From: an uncultured Actinomycetes bacterium
Lineage (GTDB): Bacteria > Actinomycetota > Actinomycetes > Nanopelagicales > Nanopelagicaceae
NCBI GenBank assembly: GCA_903863015.1
Contig: CAIPAI010000035.1
Span: 1 to 53,795 of the forward strand
Direction: 5' to 3'
DNA length: 53,795 nt
This document shows, in pieces, positions 35,390-43,934 of the stretch. Position 1 is the stretch's first letter, and every line of letters starts with the position of its first letter. A program made the position numbers and the translations under genes. The notes below the pieces were generated by a model that was not told the origin of the DNA, searched no databases, and saw nothing but the letters and a program-made list of their open reading frames with translations.

Positions 35390-35691
35390 CAACATGCGGG
35401 GCACAAGCGGGAGGCCCCTCTCTTGATGGAATAGATGTATCGAAGAGTGCGGTAGTTCAGGGCATCGCGCTCAAAGGTGGTGAACCAGTAAGCCGGGGGT
35501 ATGTGCGTTTACTGGATGCTCAGGGAGATTTCACTGCTGAGGTACCGACATCGTCAGAGGGGCAATTCCGGTTCTTTGCCTCGCCAGGGCAGTGGAGCGT
35601 ACGCCTCCTCACCGCCGGCGCCACCGTTGAGGAGAAGTTCTCGCTTCGATTGGGCGAGCCCGTAGATCTTGTGCTGGAAGTAGCTTCCTAA
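35386..35691 (+). CDS. sseC: SseC-like DUF1416 protein
   Basis: A 101-residue protein of the DUF1416 family. Like its mycobacterial SseC counterpart it has a Cys near the N-terminus (TTCGAQAGG), then VVQGIALKGGEPVSRGYVRLLDAQGDFTAEV and GQFRFFASPGQWSVRLL, a transthyretin/carboxypeptidase-regulatory-like beta fold. It is translated from a GTG overlapping the cysA stop. Function is unknown; the constant pairing with CysA suggests a sulfur-handling partner. Confidence 0.88.
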   Translation: MTTCGAQAGGPSLDGIDVSKSAVVQGIALKGGEPVSRGYVRLLDAQGDFTAEVPTSSEGQFRFFASPGQWSVRLLTAGATVEEKFSLRLGEPVDLVLEVAS

Positions 35692-35694
35692 CCG

Positions 35695-35700
35695 TAGGAT
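35695..35700 (+). promoter_or_regulatory. -10 hexamer TAGGAT for leaderless nur
   Basis: TAGGAT is followed by GCGCGT and the ATG at 35707. There is no ribosome site. Confidence 0.5.
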
Positions 35701-35706
35701 GCGCGT

Positions 35707-36114
35707 ATGCCTCAAGATGAGATCCGCGCTCGTGGCTTACGCCTCACACCTCAACGCCAGCTCGTATTAAACGCGGTACGGGAACTCGGACATGCAACGC
35801 CCGAGGAAATTGCGAACACAGTTCGCCAGATGCATCCTGGCATCAACCTTTCCACGGTGTATCGAAACTTAGAGACCTTAGAAACTGCAGGCTTCATCAT
35901 CCATACTCATCTTGGGCACGGCGGCGCTACGTACCACGCGGCCGACGAGATCACTCATCTGCATTTGGTGTGTGGAAAGTGCGGAAAAGTAGATGAGTCT
36001 GAATTAGCTGACGCTAAAGATTTTGTTGAAATCATTTTAAAGAAGCGTGGGTTTGCAACTGATGTCACTCACTTTGCCATTTACGGAACGTGCGCCGCAT
36101 GCCAAGTGAAGTAG
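35707..36114 (+). CDS. nur: Fur-family nickel regulator, Nur-like
   Basis: A 135-residue Fur-family repressor. The winged helix has RLTPQRQLVLNAVRELGHATPEE and INLSTVYRNLETLE. His66, His68 and His122 align with the nickel site recalled for Streptomyces Nur (His70, His72, His126), and His29, His84 and His86 with part of its second site; one second-site His is Ile82. Cys89/Cys92 and Cys129/Cys132 form a structural zinc site. Adjacent ygfZ also fits the Streptomyces arrangement. The matching operator lies before the NiCoT gene at 10865. Confidence 0.87.
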   Translation: MPQDEIRARGLRLTPQRQLVLNAVRELGHATPEEIANTVRQMHPGINLSTVYRNLETLETAGFIIHTHLGHGGATYHAADEITHLHLVCGKCGKVDESELADAKDFVEIILKKRGFATDVTHFAIYGTCAACQVK

Positions 36115-37016
36115 GCAGTGAAGTAAGCAGTCGCGTCCTCGTCGAGAACGGCCCTGATCAAGGTGCGCTCTGGCACTCCGGTTCTTTTGTTCAAGAACAA
36201 CGTGCGCTCCACGAGGGACGTGGCTGGGCTGATCTCGGACATCGACCAATTATCACGGTGAGCGGTGTTGATCGTCTCTCGTGGTTGCACTCACTCACCA
36301 CTCAAGATCTTGAAAAACTTGCGCCCCATCAATGGACACAGGCATTGATTCTGAGCCCGCATGGACATGTAGAACATCACCTCGTTGTGGTTGATGACGG
36401 CACCACTACATGGATCCATGTTGAACCCAATACTTCAGAAGAATTAGTGAAGTACCTCGACTCCATGAAGTTCATGCTTCGAGTCGATGTTGCTGATGTA
36501 AGTTCCGCTTACAAATGTATTCGAGTCCCAGGGCTGCCTGATTTGATTGGGGGACCATTTCGTATCGTGGCGCGGAACGAAACCCTTGTTTTCGCAGCTG
36601 ACGCCTTCGAAGTGGGTATGTGGGCGATCGAGGCAGAGCGCATCGCCGCCGGGCGCCCGCGTTTGAAGTTTGAAACGGATCACAAGACCATTCCTAACGA
36701 AGTCGGTTGGCTGAATACGGCTGTCCATATGAATAAAGGTTGTTATCGCGGCCAAGAGACGGTGGCACGCACCTTTAACCTGGGCAAACCCCCGAGGCGC
36801 CTTGTGCAATTGCATCTAGATGGAAGTGTGGTCTCACTTCCTCCGCATTGCACACCTGTGATGTATCAAGAGAAGCAGGTGGGCTTTATCGGTTCTTCTG
36901 CCTTGCATTATGAGTTGGGACCAATTGCGCTTGCAGTCATCAAGCGCAATATTCCAGGAGATGCGCTGCTGCTGGCTGGCGATATTCCAGCTGCCCAAGA
37001 ACTGAATCTCTCTTAA
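36099..37016 (+). CDS. ygfZ: Folate-binding YgfZ/GcvT-like protein
   Basis: A 305-residue protein of the YgfZ/IbaG-related aminomethyltransferase fold used in repair or assembly of Fe-S clusters. The diagnostic motif KGCYRGQE (near residue 216) is present, and the N-terminal half has GVDRLSWLHSLTTQDLE. The start is uncertain: ATG 36099 or GTG 36090, both inside the end of nur, with no clear ribosome site. It is followed by the amidase gene after 13 nt. Confidence 0.9.
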   Translation: MPSEVGSEVSSRVLVENGPDQGALWHSGSFVQEQRALHEGRGWADLGHRPIITVSGVDRLSWLHSLTTQDLEKLAPHQWTQALILSPHGHVEHHLVVVDDGTTTWIHVEPNTSEELVKYLDSMKFMLRVDVADVSSAYKCIRVPGLPDLIGGPFRIVARNETLVFAADAFEVGMWAIEAERIAAGRPRLKFETDHKTIPNEVGWLNTAVHMNKGCYRGQETVARTFNLGKPPRRLVQLHLDGSVVSLPPHCTPVMYQEKQVGFIGSSALHYELGPIALAVIKRNIPGDALLLAGDIPAAQELNLS

Positions 37017-37029
37017 AGGAAATCGAATA

Positions 37030-38574
37030 ATGACAAATGAGAATAGAGATGGCGCACGTGAATTTGCCCGCTCCCTTGCGCACGATTTGGAATCAATTCT
37101 TAAAGTAGATCTCGGTGAGACTCTTCCCATCTCGTGGCCCCGAACATCCACGATTAATCAGCAGGGTGGGGATTTTAAATCGTCTCATCCCAGTGGATCA
37201 GTAGTCGAACAAGTAAAACTTCAACTTCGCGGCGAAGTCAGTTCAGTTGAATTAGTAACGGCGGTACTACAAAACATTACTGACATTGATCCAAAGATAA
37301 AAGCTTGGACCCATATTTCGCATGATGGGGCAGTCAAGGCAGCGCAAGAAGCGGATAGCCAGCGATTGACGGGATTGCCACTTGGGCCATTGCATGGAAT
37401 TCCAGTTGGTGTGAAAGATATTGTCGATGTATTCGGCATGCCCACGAGCGCTGGATCTAAACATCAGGATGGATTCTTTCCCCAACAAGATGCCGGTGCT
37501 GTCCGAAAACTTCGTGCAGCAGGTGCGATCATCGTTGGCAAGACAAACACTCACGAATATGCCCTAGGTGGAACGACTCCACCTACAAAGAACCCGTGGT
37601 CTCAAGAGCGCATTCCTGGAGGCTCTTCTGGCGGATCAGCAGCCGCTGTTGCAAGTGGACAGATCCGACTTACGTTGGGTACGGATAGCGTCGGATCGAT
37701 TCGCATTCCTTCGAGTATTTGTGGGGTAACTGGCATCCGCCCCACGATGGGACGCGTCTCAAGGACTGGTGTGCGTCCGCTCACTTGGGCGATGGATACG
37801 GTGGGCCCCATCGGACGCACTGTCAGTGATGTGGCTGCCGGACTCTATGCAATGAGCGGGCATGATGCCTTTGATCCATACACGAGCTCTCTTCCGGTCC
37901 CAAACTTTGGGGAGCTGACGTTAGAAAGTCTGCATGGAACGCGTATTGGGATTCCACGCAGTATGTACGAGCCTGCTGAGCCAGAGATACTCACTGCAGT
38001 GGAGAGCGCAATAGATATTTTTCGTCAGGCCGGAGCAGAAATTATCGAAATTGAAGTTCCTTACGTAGACATCACGACCCCGATCGGCATGGCTATATTC
38101 CTTACAGAATCCGCTGAGTACCATCGAAAGCGAATCGATGCTGCACCACAACTTTTCGATCCCGATACTCTCAATTTTCTCGAGCTTGCTCAGGAAATTC
38201 CCGCAACTCTCTACATCCGCGCTCTGCGCGTGCAACGACTCATCGCTGATGAAATTTCTCGACTCTTTGAACACGTGGATGCGATTGTGGTTCCCACTCT
38301 CCCTTGTTCGCCGGCAAAATTTGGGACCCTCACAAACGAACTGGTACCAGTCGGCCAAGGCCAACTCACACTTGCAGAGGCGCACCTTCGAAACAATCTA
38401 CCTTTTGCTTTAGCAGGCGTTCCGGCGAGCAGCCAGCCTTGCGGGTTCGACCGTTTTGGCTTGCCGATTGGCCTATCGATTGTGTCTGCACCATTTAATG
38501 AGACTCAAATCTTAAAACTTATGCAAGTATTCGAGTCGGCAACGGATTGGCACACCAAAGAACCGAATTTTTGA
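37030..38574 (+). CDS. Amidase-signature-family hydrolase
   Basis: A 514-residue amidase. The catalytic Lys is in GIPVGVKDIVDV, and the Ser-cisSer-Lys core is in RIPGGSSGGSAAAVAS and TLGTDSVGSIRIPSSICGVTG, the amidase signature. A 45-residue N-terminal extension precedes the fold. It is not GatA: no gatB or gatC is near. The substrate is unknown. AAAGGAAA lies before the ATG. The bicupin gene follows 31 nt on with its own GGAG site, so both may be one operon for an amide-bearing compound. Confidence 0.9.
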   Translation: MTNENRDGAREFARSLAHDLESILKVDLGETLPISWPRTSTINQQGGDFKSSHPSGSVVEQVKLQLRGEVSSVELVTAVLQNITDIDPKIKAWTHISHDGAVKAAQEADSQRLTGLPLGPLHGIPVGVKDIVDVFGMPTSAGSKHQDGFFPQQDAGAVRKLRAAGAIIVGKTNTHEYALGGTTPPTKNPWSQERIPGGSSGGSAAAVASGQIRLTLGTDSVGSIRIPSSICGVTGIRPTMGRVSRTGVRPLTWAMDTVGPIGRTVSDVAAGLYAMSGHDAFDPYTSSLPVPNFGELTLESLHGTRIGIPRSMYEPAEPEILTAVESAIDIFRQAGAEIIEIEVPYVDITTPIGMAIFLTESAEYHRKRIDAAPQLFDPDTLNFLELAQEIPATLYIRALRVQRLIADEISRLFEHVDAIVVPTLPCSPAKFGTLTNELVPVGQGQLTLAEAHLRNNLPFALAGVPASSQPCGFDRFGLPIGLSIVSAPFNETQILKLMQVFESATDWHTKEPNF

Positions 38575-38605
38575 TCGTTCCAGGACAAGAAGAATTGGAG
38601 TTCAA

Positions 38606-39442
38606 ATGAAGATTGTGCGCACTCGCGAAATGGAGTGGCAAAACGGCTGGGATGTCATTTCGATGATGCCAGATAACTACAAGGAAAATCTAGGGCCTGC
38701 GGAAAAATTAGAAGAGGCCTACTCCAAGTATCTTCAAAAGAATCTCTCAATCGATCTTGAATCAACATTTCGTGGAGACCTCATAGATTTACAACCAGGA
38801 TTCGCCGACCTTACTGACGCCTACCATGACAGCGTTGAGGAGTGCTTCTTTATCGCTGGAGATTGCACCCTCAGCGGTGAGCAGACTTTTTATGGGTACC
38901 ACTACTTCTGGCGGCCTCCAGGCTTTATCCATGCCGCAACGAGCGTTACCGGTTTTAAGGCGCTGCTCTTTCTGCATGGCGAGGATCCATCAGAAGGAAG
39001 TGGACGCGCATCACGAGTTATTCGTCCCACAGAATTAGCTGGCACGAATGCCCTTACTGCTGATGCTGCCGCCGCGCTTGGCCCGCGCGGATGGGTAAAG
39101 ATCGATACTGAAACACTCCCTTGGCTCAGCGAAGAGCAGTTCAAAGGTATGTATCCAGAACTTAATGCCTTCGGATTAAACGGTATAGAAATAAAGATTC
39201 TCTCCATTAACCCCGAAACGCTGGCCATGAGCGCCCTCATTAAGATTCCTGAGAATTTCCAGATTCAAGAGGATTTTTGGGTCCGAGGCTTCCGGGCATT
39301 TGTTCTTGAGGGATCGCTCAAAATTTCTGAGCAAGATTTAGATGCCGAGTCATGGTTTGAGACCTCGAGTGGAGAAGAGCACCAAGGTTTATCTTCTAAG
39401 ACCGGTTCACTGATCTTTGCAAAAATTTCTGCTAAGAATTAA
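38606..39442 (+). CDS. Bicupin-like protein of unknown function
   Basis: A 278-residue cytoplasmic protein with two cupin-like halves. The first has FADLTDAYHDSVEECFFIAGDC and YFWRPPGFIHAAT, in which His, Glu and His sit as metal ligands should. The second (ALIKIPENFQIQ to GSLIFAKIS) is weaker. It follows the amidase gene, preceded by GGAG 6 nt before the ATG. It may act on the product of the amidase, but no reaction can be named. Its stop overlaps the convergent heliorhodopsin gene by 4 nt. Confidence 0.7.
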   Translation: MKIVRTREMEWQNGWDVISMMPDNYKENLGPAEKLEEAYSKYLQKNLSIDLESTFRGDLIDLQPGFADLTDAYHDSVEECFFIAGDCTLSGEQTFYGYHYFWRPPGFIHAATSVTGFKALLFLHGEDPSEGSGRASRVIRPTELAGTNALTADAAAALGPRGWVKIDTETLPWLSEEQFKGMYPELNAFGLNGIEIKILSINPETLAMSALIKIPENFQIQEDFWVRGFRAFVLEGSLKISEQDLDAESWFETSSGEEHQGLSSKTGSLIFAKISAKN

Positions 39443-40200
39443 GCAGCAAGAGTTCCAGCGAAGATTTGCCAAGCGAGCGCTGATTTAGCGACCAAGCTGA
39501 GCACGATGTAGGTGCGTTCTCCGCGGAGATAATTTCCCCATTTTCCACGACCTCGGTATTGCAGAAGTTGCACGGCTGCAAACGAGTTAAAGAATGCGAA
39601 GAGTGAGATCACTATTCCGTAAACGAATCCAGGAGCCGATACCTCACTTGGCGATCCAGGAGCGAAGACGTAAATGGCCACTGCGAGCCAAGGCACGATT
39701 CCAACGATGCATCCGAAGATAAAGGGAAGCCATTCGCCATTTCCAGGCTGGGCGTACTTCTCTTGCAACCAACCGAAGAGAATCATTGCTGCATTGACTC
39801 CGAATATGGCGAGTAATGCAGTGACATCGGCGACGCCACAAATTTGTGAGATGAGCACGATCATTACTGATGAACTCACTGAATATTCAACCCAACGGAA
39901 ATTATTTCGCTTCGCTTCGAGCCCGGCCGCATAACGAGGGAAGAACTTCGGGCTGGCTACTATGAAATGAGCAAGTGCTGAGATTCCAAGGAAGAGCGCA
40001 ACTGCCGGCCCCACTAATACGCTAAATAAAGTGGTGGGTGGCGCAAAGGTAGATCCTGGTGGGCCCGACATATACGTGGCCTGTACAGGTAACGAGAAAT
40101 CGTTGGCTAGCGCAATGACCGCAATCATCTGGAGAAGATGAAAGCTTCCTGCGATGACATTGAACCGACGTAAACGAGGGGCACTCAACTCTTTAGCCAT
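39439..40200 (-). CDS. Heliorhodopsin
   Basis: A 253-residue seven-helix retinal protein of the heliorhodopsin family. The Schiff-base Lys239 is in SLVAKSALAWQ of helix 7, with Ser235 four residues before. The counterion Glu105 is in FRWVEYSVSSS, and His21 and His78 match the two proton-accepting His of the founding member with a constant two-residue shift. Heliorhodopsins have the N-terminus inside and show no known pumping; a light-sensing or enzymatic-partner role is proposed. It follows a DsrE-like gene by 33 nt on the same strand. No carotenoid or retinal synthesis gene is in the window. Confidence 0.96.
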   Translation of the reverse strand: MAKELSAPRLRRFNVIAGSFHLLQMIAVIALANDFSLPVQATYMSGPPGSTFAPPTTLFSVLVGPAVALFLGISALAHFIVASPKFFPRYAAGLEAKRNNFRWVEYSVSSSVMIVLISQICGVADVTALLAIFGVNAAMILFGWLQEKYAQPGNGEWLPFIFGCIVGIVPWLAVAIYVFAPGSPSEVSAPGFVYGIVISLFAFFNSFAAVQLLQYRGRGKWGNYLRGERTYIVLSLVAKSALAWQIFAGTLAA

Positions 40201-40233
40201 AGCGGAACTCTCTTTTCGAAGTTATTAATCAGA

Positions 40234-40587
40234 TTAATAGACGAGCGCCTGCACCGCAGGTTGAAGTATCTCTTCGACAAAACCACTAGCTCCGCGGATC
40301 TCGACCCCTGGGAGTAAGTCCTCTTGCCCAAGCCCACGGCGGCCCAAGCATTGAGTGCAGGCGGTAAGACGTCCACCGGCGCGCACCGCATCGATGAGTT
40401 GATCGAAAGGTGCGCTCTGGTCGAGTTCGATTCCTGCGGCGAAGCCTGGAGTAGCCAATCGCACTGCATCTCCGGTGAGCCAGAGCGAGACAGCCGCGCC
40501 ACTAGCCAGCGCAGTAGCGCATACATTGAGGGCCTGAGACATCTTCTCCGGCTCGACGGTGGTTAATTTCAAAACAAGTGTTGCCAT
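40234..40587 (-). CDS. DsrE/DsrF-like small protein upstream of heliorhodopsin
   Basis: A 117-residue cytoplasmic protein of the DsrE-like fold: TLVLKLTTVEPEKMSQALNVCATAL, then AVSLWLTGDAVRLATPG and the Cys motif LTACTQCLGRRG (two Cys, CTQC). DsrE proteins carry persulfide sulfur on a Cys; other members of the fold have no known reaction. TAGAGT ends 6 nt before the ATG. It heads a two-gene unit with heliorhodopsin and is divergent from nitrobindin. Confidence 0.85.
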   Translation of the reverse strand: MATLVLKLTTVEPEKMSQALNVCATALASGAAVSLWLTGDAVRLATPGFAAGIELDQSAPFDQLIDAVRAGGRLTACTQCLGRRGLGQEDLLPGVEIRGASGFVEEILQPAVQALVY

Positions 40588-40593
40588 AAGTGC

Positions 40594-40613
40594 ACTCTAC
40601 GACCCTCTAGGCT
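40594..40613. promoter_or_regulatory. Divergent leaderless promoter pair, DsrE and nitrobindin
   Basis: TAGAGT on the minus strand (40599-40594) is 6 nt before the ATG at 40587. TAGGCT on the plus strand (40608-40613) is 6 nt before the GTG at 40620. The intergenic region is 32 bp. Confidence 0.55.
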
Positions 40614-40619
40614 GTACAC

Positions 40620-41114
40620 GTGGCATTCGAGATTCCAGCAGACCTGCATCCAGACCTACTCCCACTCTCTTGGCTCCTAGGAACCTGGCGTGGTCGCGGG
40701 CATGGCGAATATCCCGGCATAGAACCTTTCGAGTTCGCTCAGGAAGTGGTCTTTGGCCATGACACTCGCCCGTTCCTCACGTATTACTCACGATCATGGA
40801 TCGTGGATTCAGCGGGCGAGATCCTGCGTCCTGCAGGTAGTGAGACCGGATTCTGGAGACCGAAGCCGAATAACACTCTTGAAGTAGTGCTTGCCCATGC
40901 AACAGGAATTTCTGAAGGCTGGGTGGGCCGCTACGACGGCGCCAAAATTCAGTTGGCTATGGATCATGCCTACTCAGCGCCAAGTGCAAAGACGGTGACC
41001 GAAGGGCATCGCCTCTACGGACTTGTTGAAGGCGAACTCTTCTTCGCCTATGACATGGGTACTCCAGAACATGAGTTACAGCCTCATCTCTGGGCAACTC
41101 TGCCGCGCGCGTAA
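40620..41114 (+). CDS. Nitrobindin-like heme protein (FABP fold, DUF1794)
   Basis: A 164-residue beta-barrel. LLGTWRGRGHGEYP (about residues 19-32) is the family signature, and the C-terminal LQPHLWATLPR carries the His expected to ligate heme. Bacterial nitrobindins bind ferric heme and may react with NO or peroxynitrite. The GTG start at 40620 is set by TAGGCT 6 nt upstream and no ribosome site. The asparaginase gene follows 2 nt on. Confidence 0.9.
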   Translation: MAFEIPADLHPDLLPLSWLLGTWRGRGHGEYPGIEPFEFAQEVVFGHDTRPFLTYYSRSWIVDSAGEILRPAGSETGFWRPKPNNTLEVVLAHATGISEGWVGRYDGAKIQLAMDHAYSAPSAKTVTEGHRLYGLVEGELFFAYDMGTPEHELQPHLWATLPRA

Positions 41115-41116
41115 TC

Positions 41117-42040
41117 ATGATTGAACTTGCTCATTACATTCGTAATGGTTTCGTGGAGTCGATTCACTATGGATCAATGGCGATTTTCGATGGCGCCACA
41201 TTCACTGCACTTGGCGACATTGACTCAGAGATATTTCCACGGTCTGCAACAAAACCTTTACAGGCAAGTGCAATGGTGCGACTTGGGTTAGACCTTCCTG
41301 AGCGACTACTTGCTTTAACTTGTGCAAGCCATTCTGGTGGTGAGATGCATCGTCTCGCTGCAAAAGAAATCTTGAATTCCGTGGGACTAGATATCGATGC
41401 ACTGCAATGCCCCACCGATCGTCCGTACGGAGATGCCGAACGACGCGCATTTGGCTCCCAAGCACCCGCCCGCGACGTTCATAACTGCAGTGGAAAACAT
41501 GCGTCGATGATTGCCACTTCAGTTATCAATGGATGGGATATCCAGAGCTACCGCGACCCTTTGCATCCGCTACAAGTGGAAATTAAGAAGGAGTACCTGG
41601 ATGCATCAGGTGCTGCTTCTTCGCACGTCGCCGTTGATGGTTGCGGTGCACCTATCTTTTCGATGTCGCTCAAGGGTTTAGCCAAGGCATCCAGTTCGGT
41701 ATCTACCGGAAATACCCCATCGCGTGCTCGCGTATTTGCTGCAATGCGTGCATTTCCCGAGATGGTGGGTGGGGAGAAGCGTTTCACTACCGAGGCTATG
41801 CGCCTTATTCCTGGCCTCATGGTGAAAGAGGGCGCAGAAGGTGTAGAAATTGCGGCGCTCGCCGATGGCCGTTCAGTGGCCTTCAAAGTCATCGATGGAT
41901 CAATGCGCGCTATTCCAGCAGTGCTCGTTGCCGCGCTCTCCCGTATGGGCGTGGATGTCGCTTCGCTCCACGAATTAGCGAAGACACCAGTTCTTGGCGG
42001 CGGGCTCCCGGTTGGCGAGATCGTCGCAGCGATTAGTTAG
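41117..42040 (+). CDS. Asparaginase II family protein
   Basis: A 307-residue cytoplasmic protein of the Rhizobium-type asparaginase II family (PF06089), which splits asparagine to aspartate and ammonia. Seen are RSATKPLQASAMV, LTCASHSGGEMHR, NCSGKHASMIA and VDGCGAPIFSM, the conserved Ser/Lys and Cys parts. It sits 2 nt after nitrobindin, probably in one operon. Its stop codon forms the first half of the next gene's -10 hexamer. Confidence 0.9.
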   Translation: MIELAHYIRNGFVESIHYGSMAIFDGATFTALGDIDSEIFPRSATKPLQASAMVRLGLDLPERLLALTCASHSGGEMHRLAAKEILNSVGLDIDALQCPTDRPYGDAERRAFGSQAPARDVHNCSGKHASMIATSVINGWDIQSYRDPLHPLQVEIKKEYLDASGAASSHVAVDGCGAPIFSMSLKGLAKASSSVSTGNTPSRARVFAAMRAFPEMVGGEKRFTTEAMRLIPGLMVKEGAEGVEIAALADGRSVAFKVIDGSMRAIPAVLVAALSRMGVDVASLHELAKTPVLGGGLPVGEIVAAIS

Positions 42041-42043
42041 AGT
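42038..42043 (+). promoter_or_regulatory. -10 hexamer TAGAGT overlapping asparaginase stop
   Basis: The stop codon TAG begins TAGAGT, which is followed by GGGATC and the ATG at 42050. Confidence 0.5.
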
Positions 42044-42049
42044 GGGATC

Positions 42050-42340
42050 ATGAATCTTCTGAATATTGGTTCGTCTATAACTGGAATCCTTAGCCTCCTT
42101 CTTCTCGTCGGAAACATCATTGCCCTAGTTCACGTGATCAAAACACGAGCCGACGCTTTTACCGCTGCGAGCAAACAGAGTAAGAAGTTTTGGTTATGGC
42201 TCATCATTGGTTCACTTGTTGCCACTCAAGTATTTGGACTCTTTAGCATGCTTGGGATAGTGGGCATCATTGCGGTGATTGTTTACTTGGTCGATGTAAA
42301 GCCTGCCATCAACGAAATTCTTCGGCGCCCACGCTACTAG
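42050..42340 (+). CDS. DUF2516 small membrane protein
   Basis: A 96-residue membrane protein with two or three hydrophobic segments. The loop RADAFTAASKQSKKFWLWL is the DUF2516 signature of actinobacteria, and the last residues (VDVKPAINEILRR) should be cytoplasmic. Function unknown. Start by the ATG at 42050 with TAGAGT 6 nt before it. Confidence 0.87.
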   Translation: MNLLNIGSSITGILSLLLLVGNIIALVHVIKTRADAFTAASKQSKKFWLWLIIGSLVATQVFGLFSMLGIVGIIAVIVYLVDVKPAINEILRRPRY

Positions 42341-42350
42341 GACGCGCGCA

Positions 42351-43121
42351 CTAATCGGGGGCGACCGCACCCCACTCGACAGTGAGCTCACCATCGCGGT
42401 GATTCTTATTAACGATCGGCCACGTCTCTCGCAGCGAATTAACGGTAGCTCGCCATCTCTGGTTTGGTCCGAATACTCGGTAGCTAGAGTGCGAATTCCA
42501 AGCTTTTGAAAGCTCTTGTAGAAAAGTGTGGATGTGATTTCCTGGCGTATTTCGGTGGATAAGAATCTTCGGCAATCTCTCCGCGACCTCTGCTGGATCA
42601 TCCAATCCCTGCAAACGAAATCCGAGCGAGAGGGTCAACGGCGCACGCGTATCTAATTCGATCCAGGTGGCCCGTCGTCCAATTTCGTCACACGTTCCTT
42701 CGATCAAGCGACCATCTGCAGCAAGTCTTCCTTGCATAGTCGCCCAATGCTTGCGTACTTCCGGCTCGTCGTACTGGCGAAGCACGTTAAAAGCCCTTAC
42801 TAATAGCGGTTTTTCGGGCGTGGGAACCTCGAACCCGCCCAGCTGAAAGTTAACTTTCGGCAGGGAAGTGGTCGCTGCCAGCTTTACACGTTCAGGGTCG
42901 ATCTCGAGCCCAGTGAAACGTAGTGATGGGAAAAGTTCGTGGAATCGTGCAGCCATTTCCAAAGTAGTAACTGAGGTGGCGCCGAATCCAAGATCTACTA
43001 CAAGAGCGGTCGGATTGTTTCTTAACAGCTCTTGATATCGCCAGAGCATCCATCTATCGACTCTTCGGAGACGATTGGGATTAGTAGTTCCCCGAGTGAT
43101 GTTGCCGATGGGTTTGGCCAC
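42351..43121 (-). CDS. SAM-dependent methyltransferase, class I
   Basis: A 256-residue protein. NPNRLRRVDRWM precedes the SAM motif ALVVDLGFGATSVTTLEMA (about residues 39-57), then FTGLEIDPERVKLA and LVRAFNVLRQYDEPEV. The substrate is unknown; it looks like a conserved actinobacterial group. It lies 4 nt after the SDR gene on the minus strand, probably one operon. Confidence 0.8.
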   Translation of the reverse strand: MAKPIGNITRGTTNPNRLRRVDRWMLWRYQELLRNNPTALVVDLGFGATSVTTLEMAARFHELFPSLRFTGLEIDPERVKLAATTSLPKVNFQLGGFEVPTPEKPLLVRAFNVLRQYDEPEVRKHWATMQGRLAADGRLIEGTCDEIGRRATWIELDTRAPLTLSLGFRLQGLDDPAEVAERLPKILIHRNTPGNHIHTFLQELSKAWNSHSSYRVFGPNQRWRATVNSLRETWPIVNKNHRDGELTVEWGAVAPD

Positions 43122-43125
43122 GGAT

Positions 43126-43875
43126 TTACGCTTTTCGATGGACCTTGTGTTGTGCGGCTTGGGCTACTGGGCGTACTACAAGTAGATCAATGTTTACATG
43201 CGCCGGAAGTGTGACACTCCACTTCACTATCTCTGCGATGTCTTCGGCAGTGAGGGGTTTCTCTACTCCTTGATACACCTTTGCAGCTTTCTCCTTGTCA
43301 CCTCCAAATCGTGTGACAGCGAATTCATCGGTTTTCACCATCCCTGGTGCAATCTCGCTGACACGAACAGGTTGACCATTCAGTTCTAAACGAAGAGTTC
43401 CTGCCACTGCAGCGAGCGCATGTTTAGCGGCTGCATAGCTTCCACCATTTTCGTACGCCACGCGTCCGGCGGTAGAACCCATAATCACAATGTGCCCATT
43501 GCCGGATGCAATGAGTGCCGGCAGAAAAGCTTTGATGGTGCGCACCGTACCTAAGACGTTAACGTCGTATGTTTTCTCCCAGGACGCGAGATCGGCATTG
43601 CCGACTTCTTCTGCATCAAAGGCGCCACCCGCATTAGCAACTAAAACATCGAGGGTTTCAAATTGCGCGGCTAATGCTTCTACGCTCGAATTATTAGTGA
43701 CATCGAGATGATGACTTGTGACGCCAGTGAGGGTGGCCAGCAGATCTTCACGCCGGGCGGCTCCATGGACTTCAAATCCGGCGGAGACGAGGGCGAGGGC
43801 GGTGGCGGCACCGATTCCACTACTCGCGCCAGTGACCAAGGCGCGCTTTGCTGAAGAAGGTTGGTTTGAACTCAT
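43126..43875 (-). CDS. Short-chain dehydrogenase/reductase, YdfG-like
   Basis: A 249-residue NAD(P)-dependent oxidoreductase. The TGASSGIGAATAL cofactor motif is at about residues 15-27, NAG at 79-81, the Ser of VIMGSTAGR, and the YAAAK catalytic Tyr-Lys at about 147-151. The long form resembles YdfG (3-hydroxy acid or serine dehydrogenase). CAGAAT ends 6 nt before the ATG at 43875. It is divergent from mshA across 59 bp. Confidence 0.9.
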   Translation of the reverse strand: MSSNQPSSAKRALVTGASSGIGAATALALVSAGFEVHGAARREDLLATLTGVTSHHLDVTNNSSVEALAAQFETLDVLVANAGGAFDAEEVGNADLASWEKTYDVNVLGTVRTIKAFLPALIASGNGHIVIMGSTAGRVAYENGGSYAAAKHALAAVAGTLRLELNGQPVRVSEIAPGMVKTDEFAVTRFGGDKEKAAKVYQGVEKPLTAEDIAEIVKWSVTLPAHVNIDLLVVRPVAQAAQHKVHRKA

Positions 43876-43934
43876 AAAGGGGATTCTGCCGTGACCGACT
43901 CGCGTTAGCGAGTTCGATGAGTCATCCTTAGAGG

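Noticed and set aside
37030-38574. GatA subunit of the tRNA amidotransferase
   Set aside because: No gatB or gatC next to it, and it has an N-terminal extension not expected for GatA.
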